A stretch of DNA of 64,000 nucleotides from positions 1,289 to 65,288 of the forward strand of contig NZ_QWGL01000006.1 in assembly GCF_003435375.1 (NCBI RefSeq), in the 5' to 3' direction. The notes beneath the pieces are model-generated. The model did no database searches, was not told the origin of the DNA, and worked only from the letters and a program-made list of their open reading frames with translations. The DNA comes from Clostridium sp. AM34-11AC. GTDB taxonomy: Bacteria > Bacillota > Clostridia > Lachnospirales > Lachnospiraceae. Shown piece by piece: positions 31,113 to 39,478 of this stretch. Both the position numbers and the translations under genes were made by a program. The first letter of the stretch is position 1. Every line of letters starts with the position of its first letter.

Positions 31113-32288
31113 TTACTTTCTGGGAAGAATGCTTTTTCCATACGGTATCCAACTAAGTCCCGCGAATTGGTACAATCGGAAAGAATCACATTCAGAGCAG
31201 CTTATCTTTTGTGTAAGCTGTTCTTTTTTGACTGCTCTGAATCTGATACTTTCCTTAGGTATTATACCATATGTTACTAAGCATGTAAACACATGTTCGA
31301 TATTATTGTAAATAAATAGCGCACCTAACTCATCACTGAAGTAACGAGAATGCGGTGCGTGTTTTTCAAAATGATCAATATATTCCTCACCCTGGAATAC
31401 AATGATTGATACGGATACGCGGCATCCCTTGGTTAAATGCTCGATGTCTTCCTCGGAAAGAAGATCGTATATTTTATCCGTGGAATAGCGATACTGGTCC
31501 CCATCATCACTCTTGATCGTAATCTTACTGGAGTTTATCATGGTGATCGTACCGGTATACTGATATTCTTCGTATTCGTAATCATTATCTATATCTTCAT
31601 CCGGATTTTCTGACCCGCCTCCGCCGGAATTTCCACCGGACGGGCTGTCCTGGTGTGGGAGATTCGTCACATTCCCACCGCAGGAATCATTGTAATCCTT
31701 ATACTGGGAACTGGTTACGGTCTTCGTCTCGATCGGAATATCATCCGTATGGATATCATGCAGGATGTATCCGTCTCTTGCTTTGATCTCTTTTGCGGAA
31801 TAGTCATATGTCAGGCTGATGAACTGTTCGTAATACTTATCCCGGTCGTCTTCCATTTCTTTTTTGGATTCTGAACCATCTTCATCTTCACCATTTTCAT
31901 AGCCATTTTCCGCTGTTGCACAGAAGAATCCGGTATTGGATTCTGAGATCAAATCCTCACAGGTGGAAACTTCATTCTCCCAGTTCTCAATTTCATCCTT
32001 GTTTAAGATTTCCCCGGTTTCCGGATCTTCTTCCGGTTCCGGTTTTGCCGGGTGTCCGCCGCAAAAGCCCTTTGTGTATGTATACGTCTTCGTATCCCTA
32101 TGTGCTGTTCCGGTGCCGGCAGAATATTTTAAAAGTCCATTGGTGTCCGTTACGTCATCATCAATATTATACGGGTCATTGCCTTGATTTCCCTCCGGAT
32201 TGCCGGAACCATAGTCCCATCCATCCCATTTTAGAAACTGGCTGCCATTGTCAGGAGGAAAAGCGTCTGGAACACTAGGCAAAGGCAT
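31113..32288 (-). CDS. Acidic protein of unknown function, probably truncated at both ends
   Basis: A 391-residue frame, strongly acidic, with a Gly/Ser/Pro/Glu-rich middle (GGNSGGGGSENPDEDIDNDY) and a C-terminal domain YQYTGTITMINSSKITIKSD that looks like a small beta barrel. Four or more Cys lie in the first half. The first dozen residues run into unrelated mobile-element sequence at 32,275-32,288, and the last 60 run toward the IS91 end, so both ends may be chimeric. No family recognised. Confidence 0.5.
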   Translation of the reverse strand: MPLPSVPDAFPPDNGSQFLKWDGWDYGSGNPEGNQGNDPYNIDDDVTDTNGLLKYSAGTGTAHRDTKTYTYTKGFCGGHPAKPEPEEDPETGEILNKDEIENWENEVSTCEDLISESNTGFFCATAENGYENGEDEDGSESKKEMEDDRDKYYEQFISLTYDYSAKEIKARDGYILHDIHTDDIPIETKTVTSSQYKDYNDSCGGNVTNLPHQDSPSGGNSGGGGSENPDEDIDNDYEYEEYQYTGTITMINSSKITIKSDDGDQYRYSTDKIYDLLSEEDIEHLTKGCRVSVSIIVFQGEEYIDHFEKHAPHSRYFSDELGALFIYNNIEHVFTCLVTYGIIPKESIRFRAVKKEQLTQKISCSECDSFRLYQFAGLSWIPYGKSILPRK

Positions 32289-32497
32289 TGGCGAGGAAAG
32301 AGCGGACGCACCGGCTTTGCACCAGGGCCGTCATGCTGGAAAGCTACCTGCCCCACCCGGCAGCAATCACGGATGAACAGGTCAGCTTGTTTTTAAAGCT
32401 GCTGTTCCATCAGGACAGCACCCGCCAGCTCATGGAACGGATTTTCGCTGGAAACGGCAGTTTAGAAGCAAAGGACACAGACTGGGAACGGCCTTGA
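32288..32497 (+). pseudogene. DUF3847-type mobilization protein fragment
   Basis: TTG at 32,288 opens a 69-residue frame: ERTHRLCTRAVMLESYLPHP, then EQVSLFLKLLFHQDSTRQLM. This pattern belongs to small DUF3847 proteins coded just before MobA/MobL relaxases in Firmicutes mobilizable elements. The N-terminus is missing, cut at the junction near 32,280. A relaxase fragment follows at 33,691, so both are relics of one element. Confidence 0.65.
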
Positions 32498-32716
32498 CTG
32501 GCTTCCAGTTCGTCCGCCCGTGGGCTGCCCCTCTGAAAGATGGCGCAATTATACACCAGTCGAGCCGGTGCGTTGCGCCCTGCCGGGGGGGTCCTGCGGA
32601 AAGCTATGGATTTTCCGCTGATTTTCAATCCGCTCCAAATCCCCACAGGGGAAGCTACCCATCCCCTGCGCTGGCTTGTTCCAGCTACCTAGTTTGGTGA
32701 ATTTTCCTAAAATAGA
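32498..32716. other. Gap with possible oriT remnant
   Basis: GGCGCAA (32,542-32,548) and TTGCGCC (32,573-32,579) form an inverted repeat around ATTATACACC. It lies between the DUF3847 fragment and the relaxase fragment (before the secreted-protein gene was inserted), where oriT is normally found. The rest shows nothing recognisable. Confidence 0.35.
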
Positions 32717-32745
32717 TTGACATGAAACCATATTTTTGTTATGAT
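32717..32745 (+). promoter_or_regulatory. Promoter of the secreted-protein gene
   Basis: TTGACA (32,717-32,722), 17-bp spacer, TATGAT (32,740-32,745). It is followed by a ribosome site and a seven-codon ORF (MGGKLFT, from 32,777), then a second ribosome site before the main gene. Confidence 0.78.
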
Positions 32746-32833
32746 TTTTACATAAAATATAGGGAGGGGATTCCAATGGGGGGGAAATTATTTACTTAAA
32801 ACTTAATTATAGTAGATAGGAGGAATGTGTGAA

Positions 32834-33598
32834 ATGAAGAAAAAGATAATTCTATTAGCTTTAATAATCATGGCATGTTTTACTACTGTAGCTTTTGCAG
32901 CAGAAGAAAAACAGACTAACTATCAACCAGCTTCTACTCCTACAACTGAAGCAGAATGGTGGGATTGGTTTAATTCCCTTCCGGCGGATATTCAGCAACG
33001 TATTAATTTTCGACCCGGTAGTAATAAGAGACAAAGTGAGTCTACTCAGGAAACCGGTTTATCTCAAGGTGCAGAAGTAAGTGATTTATCATCTCGTGCA
33101 TCACTATTACCAACAGGTGGTGGTGAACCAGTATATAATTTCAATTACTGGGAAGAAAATAAACTGTATGCTAACTGTTATATCTATGCGATGGATGTTA
33201 TTACTAGTACTGTAGGCGGTGTCAATCCTGGACATTACGGCGGTGGAGAAATTACCTTTGAAGATTTAAGTAAAAGTAATATTTGTTCATTAATGTATAC
33301 TGGGACTAAAAATGATGGCCCTTATTTGGGAAACGGAAGAAGTATTAGAAGTTCTTCAAAAAATGAGAAACCTAGGAGTAATGAATACAAAGTGGCAATT
33401 GTCATTGCTCCTGGTGTGGATTATCACTGGTATGTTCAAAATTCTGATGGCTATTGGTCACACAAACCTGGTACAACCAGTTGCACAAAAGTCGATGCTT
33501 CAGGAAACTTTATTACAGATCCACAAACGGCAAATAGAAATTATTCCTATGCTAACTATAGTAAATTTTGTGGATATTATATTATGACTCGAAATTAA
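32834..33598 (+). CDS. Secreted protein, possible Cys/His hydrolase
   Basis: A 254-residue protein. Start is ATG 32,834, not 32,825, because GGAGG at 32,819-32,823 is too close to the latter. A clear signal peptide (KKKIILLALIIMACFTTVAFA) is followed by a Ser/Thr/Gln-rich linker to about residue 95. The C-terminal domain has ANCYIYAMDV, then VDYHWYVQNSDGYWSHKPG and SKFCGYYIM. The Cys of NCYIYA and His of DYHWY could be a papain-like pair; this is inference. The gene is AT-rich, unlike its neighbours, and has its own promoter and terminator. Confidence 0.75.
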   Translation: MKKKIILLALIIMACFTTVAFAAEEKQTNYQPASTPTTEAEWWDWFNSLPADIQQRINFRPGSNKRQSESTQETGLSQGAEVSDLSSRASLLPTGGGEPVYNFNYWEENKLYANCYIYAMDVITSTVGGVNPGHYGGGEITFEDLSKSNICSLMYTGTKNDGPYLGNGRSIRSSSKNEKPRSNEYKVAIVIAPGVDYHWYVQNSDGYWSHKPGTTSCTKVDASGNFITDPQTANRNYSYANYSKFCGYYIMTRN

Positions 33599-33619
33599 AC
33601 ATTTGGGATAAATATTATC

Positions 33620-33655
33620 AGCAGGAAACCGATTTTGGTTTCCTGCTTTTTCTTT
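33620..33655 (+). terminator. Terminator of the secreted-protein gene
   Basis: AGCAGGAAACC and GGTTTCCTGCT pair perfectly (11 bp) around GATTTT, followed by TTTTTCTTT. Confidence 0.9.
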
Positions 33656-33690
33656 GCCCGGACGCCGGGAGAAAGGAGGTCACACTCGTC

Positions 33691-33930
33691 ATGCCACCAT
33701 GCCCGCACTTTGATTTGAGAATTGTCCAGCGGAGTAAACGCCAGTCTGCCGTTGCTTCCGCTGCCTACCAAAGCGGGGAACGGCTCTTTTCCGAGTGCGA
33801 CCAGAAGCAGAAATACTACTCCCATAAAAGCGAAATCGTCCACACGGAAATCATGCTGTCGCTCCATGCCCCGCCGGAGTACGCTGACCGCAACACCTTA
33901 TGGAACGCCGCCGAGGCCGCAGAGACCAGA
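33691..33930 (+). pseudogene. MobA/MobL relaxase N-terminal fragment
   Basis: AAAGGAGG precedes ATG 33,691 by 11 bases. The first 78 residues are typical of MobA/MobL relaxases of Firmicutes elements: FDLRIVQRSKRQSAVASAAY, then HKSEIVHTEIMLSLHAPPEY and LWNAAEAAE. The nicking and metal motifs beyond are missing. At about 33,930 the sequence passes straight into an ABC transporter ATPase in another frame, so a deletion has joined them. Confidence 0.85.
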
Positions 33931-34426
33931 TGGCAGAAACCTTTGCCACCCACACCTCCTGGAATGCGCAGGAAATCCGCACCCGCTCTCTGGAAATTCT
34001 GGAACAGATGCGGATCCGAAACGGAGAAGAGGTTCTGGAAAAATACCCACACCAGCTTTCCGGCGGCATGCTCCAGCGTATCATGATCGGCATTGCCATG
34101 GCCCTGCAGCCGGAGCTTCTGATTGCCGATGAGCCGACCACCGCCATCGATGCCATCACCCAGTACGAGATTCTGGAAGAATTTATCCGTATCAAAAAGC
34201 AGAAAAATACCGCCATGCTGTTCATCACCCATGACCTGGGCGCCATCTCCAAAGTAGCTGACCGCATCCTGGTCATGAACAGCGGACATGTGGTGGACAG
34301 CGGAAGTTTTACCACATCCTTAAGCATGCCGATGACCCGTACACCCGCATGCTGGTGGAGAAACGATCTGCCGTCATGCACCGCTACCGCCAGATCTTAC
34401 ACGGAAAGGAGAGTTCCCATGCTTGA
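33931..34426 (+). pseudogene. Oligopeptide ABC ATPase (DppD/NikD-like), truncated and frameshifted
   Basis: Only the C-terminal half remains: KYPHQLSGGMLQRIMIGIAM (signature), ELLIADEPTTAIDAI (Walker B) and FITHDLGAISKVADRIL (His loop). Walker A is lost at the relaxase junction. After SGSF one G appears lost near 34,310; restoring it gives HILKHADDPYTRMLVEKR to a stop at 34,426 that overlaps the next start. Without it the frame runs straight into the downstream ATPase. Confidence 0.85.
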
Positions 34427-35198
34427 AGTAAATAACGTCTGCGTCAGCTTCCGCAGCGAACGCCAGGAAAAGCTGTTCGGCACCACCCGGGACCAGGTTC
34501 TCTTTGATGTCTCCTTAAAGGTGCCCAAGGGGACCTGTCTTGGAATCCTCGGAGAGTCCGGAAGCGGAAAATCTACCCTGGGCCGCGTGATCTGCGGTCT
34601 GTTAAAGCCCGACAGCGGCGAACTGAAGATTCACGACACTTCCGTCTACGCCTCCAGAAGCGGCAGAAAAAACCTGCAGAAGCGCTTAAGTGTTGTATTT
34701 CAGGACTATACCACTTCCGCAAATCCCCGCTTCCGGGTAAAGGAGATCATTGCAGAAGGACTGGCCGCAAGAGAGCGCAACCAGAAAATCCGGTTAAACC
34801 GGGCCGAAGAAACCAGCCGCCTTTTAGAGCTGGTCGGTTTAAACGCTTCCTACGCAGACCGGTATCCCCATGAGTTATCCGGTGGGCAGCTGCAGCGTGT
34901 CTGCATTGCCCGGGCTGTGGCCTGCCAGCCGGAGATCATTCTCTTTGACGAAGCCATCTCCTCCCTGGATGCCCACACCCAGGTCCAGATCATGGACCTT
35001 CTGCATGAACTGAAGGAAAAGCTGGGACTGACTTATATTTTCATCACCCATGACCTGACTTCTGTCACCTACCTCTGCGATGAAGTGCTTTTCCTTTACC
35101 ATGGCCGCATCACCGAGCACATCCCGGTATCCCGCATTGCGGAGACCAAAGACGAATACGCGAAGAAGCTCCTGGCTTCCATTATCGAATTTGACTAA
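34419..35198 (+). CDS. Oligopeptide/dipeptide ABC transporter ATPase (DppF-like)
   Basis: A complete 259-residue ATPase from ATG 34,419, preceded by AAAGGAG. Walker A is GILGESGSGKSTLGR, the signature HELSGGQLQRVCIARAVAC, Walker B IILFDEAISSLDAH, and the His loop FITHDLTSVTYLCDEVL. It would power peptide or nickel uptake with a DppD partner, but that partner is broken and no permease genes are present here. Probably a leftover unless partners lie elsewhere. Confidence 0.88.
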   Translation: MLEVNNVCVSFRSERQEKLFGTTRDQVLFDVSLKVPKGTCLGILGESGSGKSTLGRVICGLLKPDSGELKIHDTSVYASRSGRKNLQKRLSVVFQDYTTSANPRFRVKEIIAEGLAARERNQKIRLNRAEETSRLLELVGLNASYADRYPHELSGGQLQRVCIARAVACQPEIILFDEAISSLDAHTQVQIMDLLHELKEKLGLTYIFITHDLTSVTYLCDEVLFLYHGRITEHIPVSRIAETKDEYAKKLLASIIEFD

Positions 35199-35218
35199 AG
35201 GAGAATTTTTTAAGACTT

Positions 35219-36160
35219 ATGAGACTGTCTGACTTCAAAGCCGGCAGCGGAGTAAAACAGACACTTCCGCTGCCTGTCACCAGCCCCTATTCTGTAGAAA
35301 TGACCGTGATCTGCGGCAGCCGCCCAGGAAAAAACCTGGTGGTGACAGCCGGTGTTCACGGCTGTGAATACGTCGGCATCGAAACACTGAACCGCCTGAA
35401 ACGAGAGTTGGAGCCCGCCGCCCTGTCTGGCCGCGTGATCCTGCTGCCCCTGGTAAACCCGGAAGGCTTCTACCAGGGCAGCAAACAGACCATCCCGGCT
35501 GACGGCAAGAACTTAAACCGTATGTTTCCCGGCAAACCGGATGGCACCTTTTCCAGCCAGCTTGCCAGAGTACTGGAAGAAACCCTGTACCCCGAAGCGG
35601 ATTTCCTGATGGACCTGCATGGCGGTGATGTCAATGAAGCACTGACTCCGCTGGTCTTCTTCCCAGCATCCGTTCCGGAATCCTTGTCTGCCGCTGCTTC
35701 GGCTGCCGCTGAAAGTCTCTCTGTTCCTTACCGTGTTGCATCCACCTCCCAAAACGGACTTTACAGCTGGGCAGCCCAATGCGGTATCCCGGCCCTCCTG
35801 GTAGAGCGCGGAGATCGCGGCCTGTGGAGTGAAAAAGAAGTTGCCGCATGCCGGGAAAATGTGTATGAGCTGATGAGGCATCTGGGAATCCTGAATGCAG
35901 CTTCCGTTTCTCCCTGCCTCCAGCAGGCCGAAATCCGCAGAGCCGTCTACGAAGAAGCTCCCGCGGATGGCTTCTGGTATCCCGCCGTGTCGGCAGCCGG
36001 TCAGAAATTAAAACAGGGCACCCTGCTTGGCACCCTGAAGGATTCTTATGGAAATGAAATTGCCTGCTATACTGCTCCGTTTGACGGTGTTGTGCTGTAT
36101 TACACTTTAAGTCTCGGTGTAAAAAGCGGGGATCCGCTGATTGCATACGGAAAGCTGTAA
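35219..36160 (+). CDS. Succinylglutamate desuccinylase/aspartoacylase-family zinc hydrolase
   Basis: A 313-residue M14-like hydrolase. Zinc ligands are in TAGVHGCEYVGIETL (His, Glu) and DFLMDLHGGD (His). LNRMFPGKPDGT is the substrate Arg/Asn region, and ALLVERGDRG has the catalytic Glu. It removes an acyl or amino group from a small substrate. It follows the ABC ATPases by 20 bases and ends before a terminator, so it was one operon with them. Confidence 0.88.
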   Translation: MRLSDFKAGSGVKQTLPLPVTSPYSVEMTVICGSRPGKNLVVTAGVHGCEYVGIETLNRLKRELEPAALSGRVILLPLVNPEGFYQGSKQTIPADGKNLNRMFPGKPDGTFSSQLARVLEETLYPEADFLMDLHGGDVNEALTPLVFFPASVPESLSAAASAAAESLSVPYRVASTSQNGLYSWAAQCGIPALLVERGDRGLWSEKEVAACRENVYELMRHLGILNAASVSPCLQQAEIRRAVYEEAPADGFWYPAVSAAGQKLKQGTLLGTLKDSYGNEIACYTAPFDGVVLYYTLSLGVKSGDPLIAYGKL

Positions 36161-36179
36161 ATCTGCTCCATCCAGACTA

Positions 36180-36217
36180 ATACCCAGGCATATCCAATAT
36201 GCCTAGGTATTTTTTTC
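36180..36217 (+). terminator. Terminator after the hydrolase gene
   Basis: GGCATAT and ATATGCC pair around CCA, extended outward by ATACC/GGTAT with one mismatch, and followed by TTTTTTT. Confidence 0.88.
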
Positions 36218-36219
36218 AC

Positions 36220-36380
36220 TTACCTTATCTCTTTCATCAGCACATCTTTCCCGGAAAACGCAAAGCCCAGTTTGTAAATTCTATCCACTGGAATTCCCAC
36301 TGCCAGCAGGTCCTTTTCATACCCCGCTCCTCAATCTGCTTTAACGCATTGTCTGCCGTCTGGTCCAGATTCTCCTCCCT
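36220..36380 (-). pseudogene. C-terminal relic of an AAA-ATPase/PD-(D/E)XK (DUF1703) protein
   Basis: On the minus strand, NLDQTADNALKQIEERG and, after one frame change, YEKDLLAVGIPVDRIYKLGF, then AFSGKDVLMKEIR and a stop. This is the conserved end of the AAA-ATPase-like/DUF1703 family common in gut Firmicutes. Only about 52 codons remain. The stretch from 36,381 to 36,520 shows nothing recognisable. Confidence 0.65.
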
Positions 36381-36520
36381 AAAACATACTTATAAATATT
36401 TTACATAGATGTATCTATTTCATGCAAAACATATCATCAGGCTTCGCAGTCCATTTCCTGTTGTCTGTGCTTATTATAGCTAATTTTATTTGGAAGTACA
36501 AGATACTGTAATTCCTCAAG

Positions 36521-38674
36521 TCACCCCTCAAACATCTCCGCAAATTCCTCCGCAAACTCATCTTTCAGCATAAACCGGTCGATCATGCCGTTGTTCAGAT
36601 ACCATTCGAAATCGGCTCCTCTCTGTTCCGCGATGAGAATCAGGCGGATCTCCGGATTGATGCGGCGGACCACCTCACACAGCTCGATTCCGTTCATGGT
36701 CGGCAGTGTGTACTCCGCGATCAGAAGATCATAGGCTGACGGATCTTTCTGGACCCGGTCGATAAGGGCCGCCGGGTGTGCGTACAGATCTACCGTCTTC
36801 CGGCTGTGAGATGCGGCCGCTTTCCAGGTCTTCGCGGACTCTTCACTGGAGACAATCGCAATCTTTTGTACATGCTTCAGCCGTTTCCGGCCGTCAGCTT
36901 CCACTTCCGGGCCGCTCTGCGGGATCTCAATGACAAATGTTGTTCCCTCACCCGCTTTGCTCTCTACACAGATCGTTCCGCCGACCGATGTCACCATATT
37001 CTGGACCACTGAAAGACCGAGTCCGGTGCCCTGTCTGGATCCTTTTGTTGTGTAGAACGGTTCAAAGATCTTCTGCATGGCATCATCTCCGATCCCGCAG
37101 CCAGTATCAGATACCTGCAGGCGGATCGCATCGTTCCCTTTTGCCTCCAGCCGGATCCGCAGCTCCTTTCTATCGGTCTTTTCCATAGCCTGAAACGCGT
37201 TTTTGCAGAGATTCATCAATATGTGTTCCGCCATCCGTCTGCGTCCTAAAACATACAGTGGTTCCTCCGTAATCTCTGTTTTCAACGTGATCGCCGCCGG
37301 GGCAAGCTGCCGCACGATAGATACCGCATTCCCGACTTCTTCCGTAAAGTTCAGCGGTTCCAGCCGCACACCGGTATCCTGTCTGGAAAAGGCAAGCAGT
37401 TCTTTTGACAGATTCGATGCCTGATCCACCGACTTTGTGATCTCATGGATCATCTCCTGATTCTCGGAAGAAATGGACTCATCATTCTCAAGAAGCTCCG
37501 CATAGATCAGCACTGGTGTCAGATAATTGTTGAATTCATGCGCAATGTGGCTCGCCATCATTCCCAGAGACTGGATCCGCTGGTAATGCCGGATCTCGTT
37601 GTTTTTCTGGACCAGCATCTCCATTCCGTGATTGATCTCTTTTAAATACGTGATCTCCTTTTGCTGGGATTCCGCCAGAAAACGGTTTCTCAGGAAAAAT
37701 ACCATGATCACCACAAGGATCATCATGTACAGGATCATCACGCCGATCAGCATGGTCATCATGCTCTCAAGCGGTCCCGAAAGTTCATGGATCGGCAGTG
37801 TGGAATTGACGATCCAGCGTTCTCCCTGAATCGAGATTGCCTGAAACGCAACGACGCGGCGGACTCTCTTTAATTCAGGATCATCCCAGACATATGTATC
37901 GATCACACCGGTTCCGGAGTCCTCATTTTCCTGCCTCATGATCCAGGCATTCAGGCTGCTCATGTCAAGATATGGATACCTCTCAATACGTCCATCCACC
38001 GCTTCAAGACCGATCTGGTTTTTTACATGATGCATGATGATGTTCATATTCTGGTCTTTGACGCTGGAATATCCGGCTTCTCCGATCTTTACCGGCGCGA
38101 CGATCTTCTCATACAGCGCTCCAAGGTCCATGGCAAATGTGAGCATATAGACCTCGGATCCGACAGGGACATTCTTCTCAATATAAAGCTCATACCATCC
38201 CGTCTGATCCGATATTTCTTTTCCCGTGATCTCTGCAGGATGATTTCCGTCCTGCGGATCCACTGCTTTCACTTCTCCGTCCGCAGATTCCCGAAACGTC
38301 TTTTTTCCCGGTTCATACCGGAATTTTGTTCCATCCGGTTCCGTCACAGTAATCCAGTTATAGACCCCTGCATTATTCTTTAAAAAGTAAGCTGTCCTCG
38401 CATTGATTCCGCCAGACTCCGCCCAGACATTTTCCGGCATTCCTTCCTGAGAATAAAACAGGTCAATCTCCTCAAGCTGCTGTTCCATGTAGGAATTGAG
38501 GTTATTTCCGACGATTCCCGCCATGGTTAAAAGCTGGCTTTCCTCCGTCCGGATCACCTGCTCCCGGTATTGACTGTAAAGCCGGGAACCTGCAAATATC
38601 ACAACCACTGATAAAATGATCAACAGACTGACCGCCACCAGTCTTGATTTCCTTTTATTTAAAAATTCTTCCAT
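36521..38674 (-). CDS. Hybrid sensor histidine kinase with degenerate receiver
   Basis: A 717-residue membrane kinase. TM1 is residues 12-34, a Cache-like extracellular sensor 35-300, TM2 302-328. The HisKA box is SHIAHEFNNYLTPVLIYAEL with phospho-acceptor His379. The ATPase domain has DTGCGIGDDAMQKIFEPFYT and GTGLGLSVV. Residues 605-717 form a receiver-like domain whose usual acidic cluster reads IVSSEES and whose phospho-acceptor position reads LIAEYTLP (Glu instead of Asp), so it is likely unphosphorylatable. It follows its regulator by 9 bases. Confidence 0.92.
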   Translation of the reverse strand: MEEFLNKRKSRLVAVSLLIILSVVVIFAGSRLYSQYREQVIRTEESQLLTMAGIVGNNLNSYMEQQLEEIDLFYSQEGMPENVWAESGGINARTAYFLKNNAGVYNWITVTEPDGTKFRYEPGKKTFRESADGEVKAVDPQDGNHPAEITGKEISDQTGWYELYIEKNVPVGSEVYMLTFAMDLGALYEKIVAPVKIGEAGYSSVKDQNMNIIMHHVKNQIGLEAVDGRIERYPYLDMSSLNAWIMRQENEDSGTGVIDTYVWDDPELKRVRRVVAFQAISIQGERWIVNSTLPIHELSGPLESMMTMLIGVMILYMMILVVIMVFFLRNRFLAESQQKEITYLKEINHGMEMLVQKNNEIRHYQRIQSLGMMASHIAHEFNNYLTPVLIYAELLENDESISSENQEMIHEITKSVDQASNLSKELLAFSRQDTGVRLEPLNFTEEVGNAVSIVRQLAPAAITLKTEITEEPLYVLGRRRMAEHILMNLCKNAFQAMEKTDRKELRIRLEAKGNDAIRLQVSDTGCGIGDDAMQKIFEPFYTTKGSRQGTGLGLSVVQNMVTSVGGTICVESKAGEGTTFVIEIPQSGPEVEADGRKRLKHVQKIAIVSSEESAKTWKAAASHSRKTVDLYAHPAALIDRVQKDPSAYDLLIAEYTLPTMNGIELCEVVRRINPEIRLILIAEQRGADFEWYLNNGMIDRFMLKDEFAEEFAEMFEG

Positions 38675-38683
38675 TTTTTATCC

Positions 38684-39376
38684 CTACACATTCAGCATAT
38701 ATCCGATTCCACGTACTGTCTTCAGATACCGGGGCTGCTTCGGGTCATCCTCGATCTTGTTCCGGATCCGTTTCACATAGACGGTGATGGTATTGTCATC
38801 CACCACTGCCTCATTCCACACCTGAGTATAAAGCTGTTCCTTCGTAAACACCTGTCCCGGATGCTCCATCAGGAATCGGAACAGGGTCATCTCTCTGGCA
38901 GTAAAATTTAACGGCTCACCGTTTTTCAGGCACTCCATCTTTAAGGTATCTACCGTAAACGGGCCCTTGCGGATCCCGGCGTCTCCGGACGCTCCCTGGC
39001 TGTAGATCTGACTTCTGCGGATCAGTGCCTTTGCTGTCTGGATCAGGATCGCCGTATGAAACGGCTTTGTCAGATAACTGTCCGCGCCAAAGCCCAGTCC
39101 CAGCACCTGATCCATCTCATCGGATTTTCCCGACAGCATCATGACCGGCGTGTGGTCTCCAGCGGCGCGCATTGCCTGCAGCACATCATAACCACCCACA
39201 TGTTCCATCATTACATCCAGGATCACCAGATGGAACTGTTGTTTCTTTAAAAGTTCCAGAGCTTCGCTTCCATCGGCTGCCTCCGTCACCTGCATTCCTT
39301 CACGGGTCAGGGCGGTCCGCACAGCCAGCCGGATCGCCCGCTCATCGTCCACCAGTAGGATCTTTTCTGTATTCAT
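38684..39376 (-). CDS. OmpR/PhoB-family response regulator
   Basis: A 230-residue regulator. Receiver: ILLVDDERAIRLAVRT, phospho-acceptor Asp in HLVILDVMMEH, Thr/Ser in VMMLSGKSDE, Lys in YLTKPFHT. Winged helix: FTAREMTLFRFLMEHPGQVF and VYVKRIRNKIEDDPKQPRYL. It is the first gene of the pair with the kinase. A TATAAT stands about 27 bases before its start on the minus strand. Confidence 0.95.
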   Translation of the reverse strand: MNTEKILLVDDERAIRLAVRTALTREGMQVTEAADGSEALELLKKQQFHLVILDVMMEHVGGYDVLQAMRAAGDHTPVMMLSGKSDEMDQVLGLGFGADSYLTKPFHTAILIQTAKALIRRSQIYSQGASGDAGIRKGPFTVDTLKMECLKNGEPLNFTAREMTLFRFLMEHPGQVFTKEQLYTQVWNEAVVDDNTITVYVKRIRNKIEDDPKQPRYLKTVRGIGYMLNV

Positions 39377-39412
39377 AAACTTTCTCCTGCGTCATTTTTC
39401 TTTCATTATAGC

Positions 39413-39457
39413 AAAAAATCCCGTTCTGCGGTACAAGATCCGTACTGCAGAACAGGG
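39413..39457 (-). terminator. Terminator of the transporter/peptidase operon
   Basis: CCCTGTTCTGCAGTAC pairs with GTACCGCAGAACGGG (two mismatches), followed on the minus strand by ATTTTTT (39,419-39,413). It ends the operon running from yfcC to the CitMHS gene. Confidence 0.88.
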
Positions 39458-39478
39458 TTTTCATTCGTTATGTATCAT

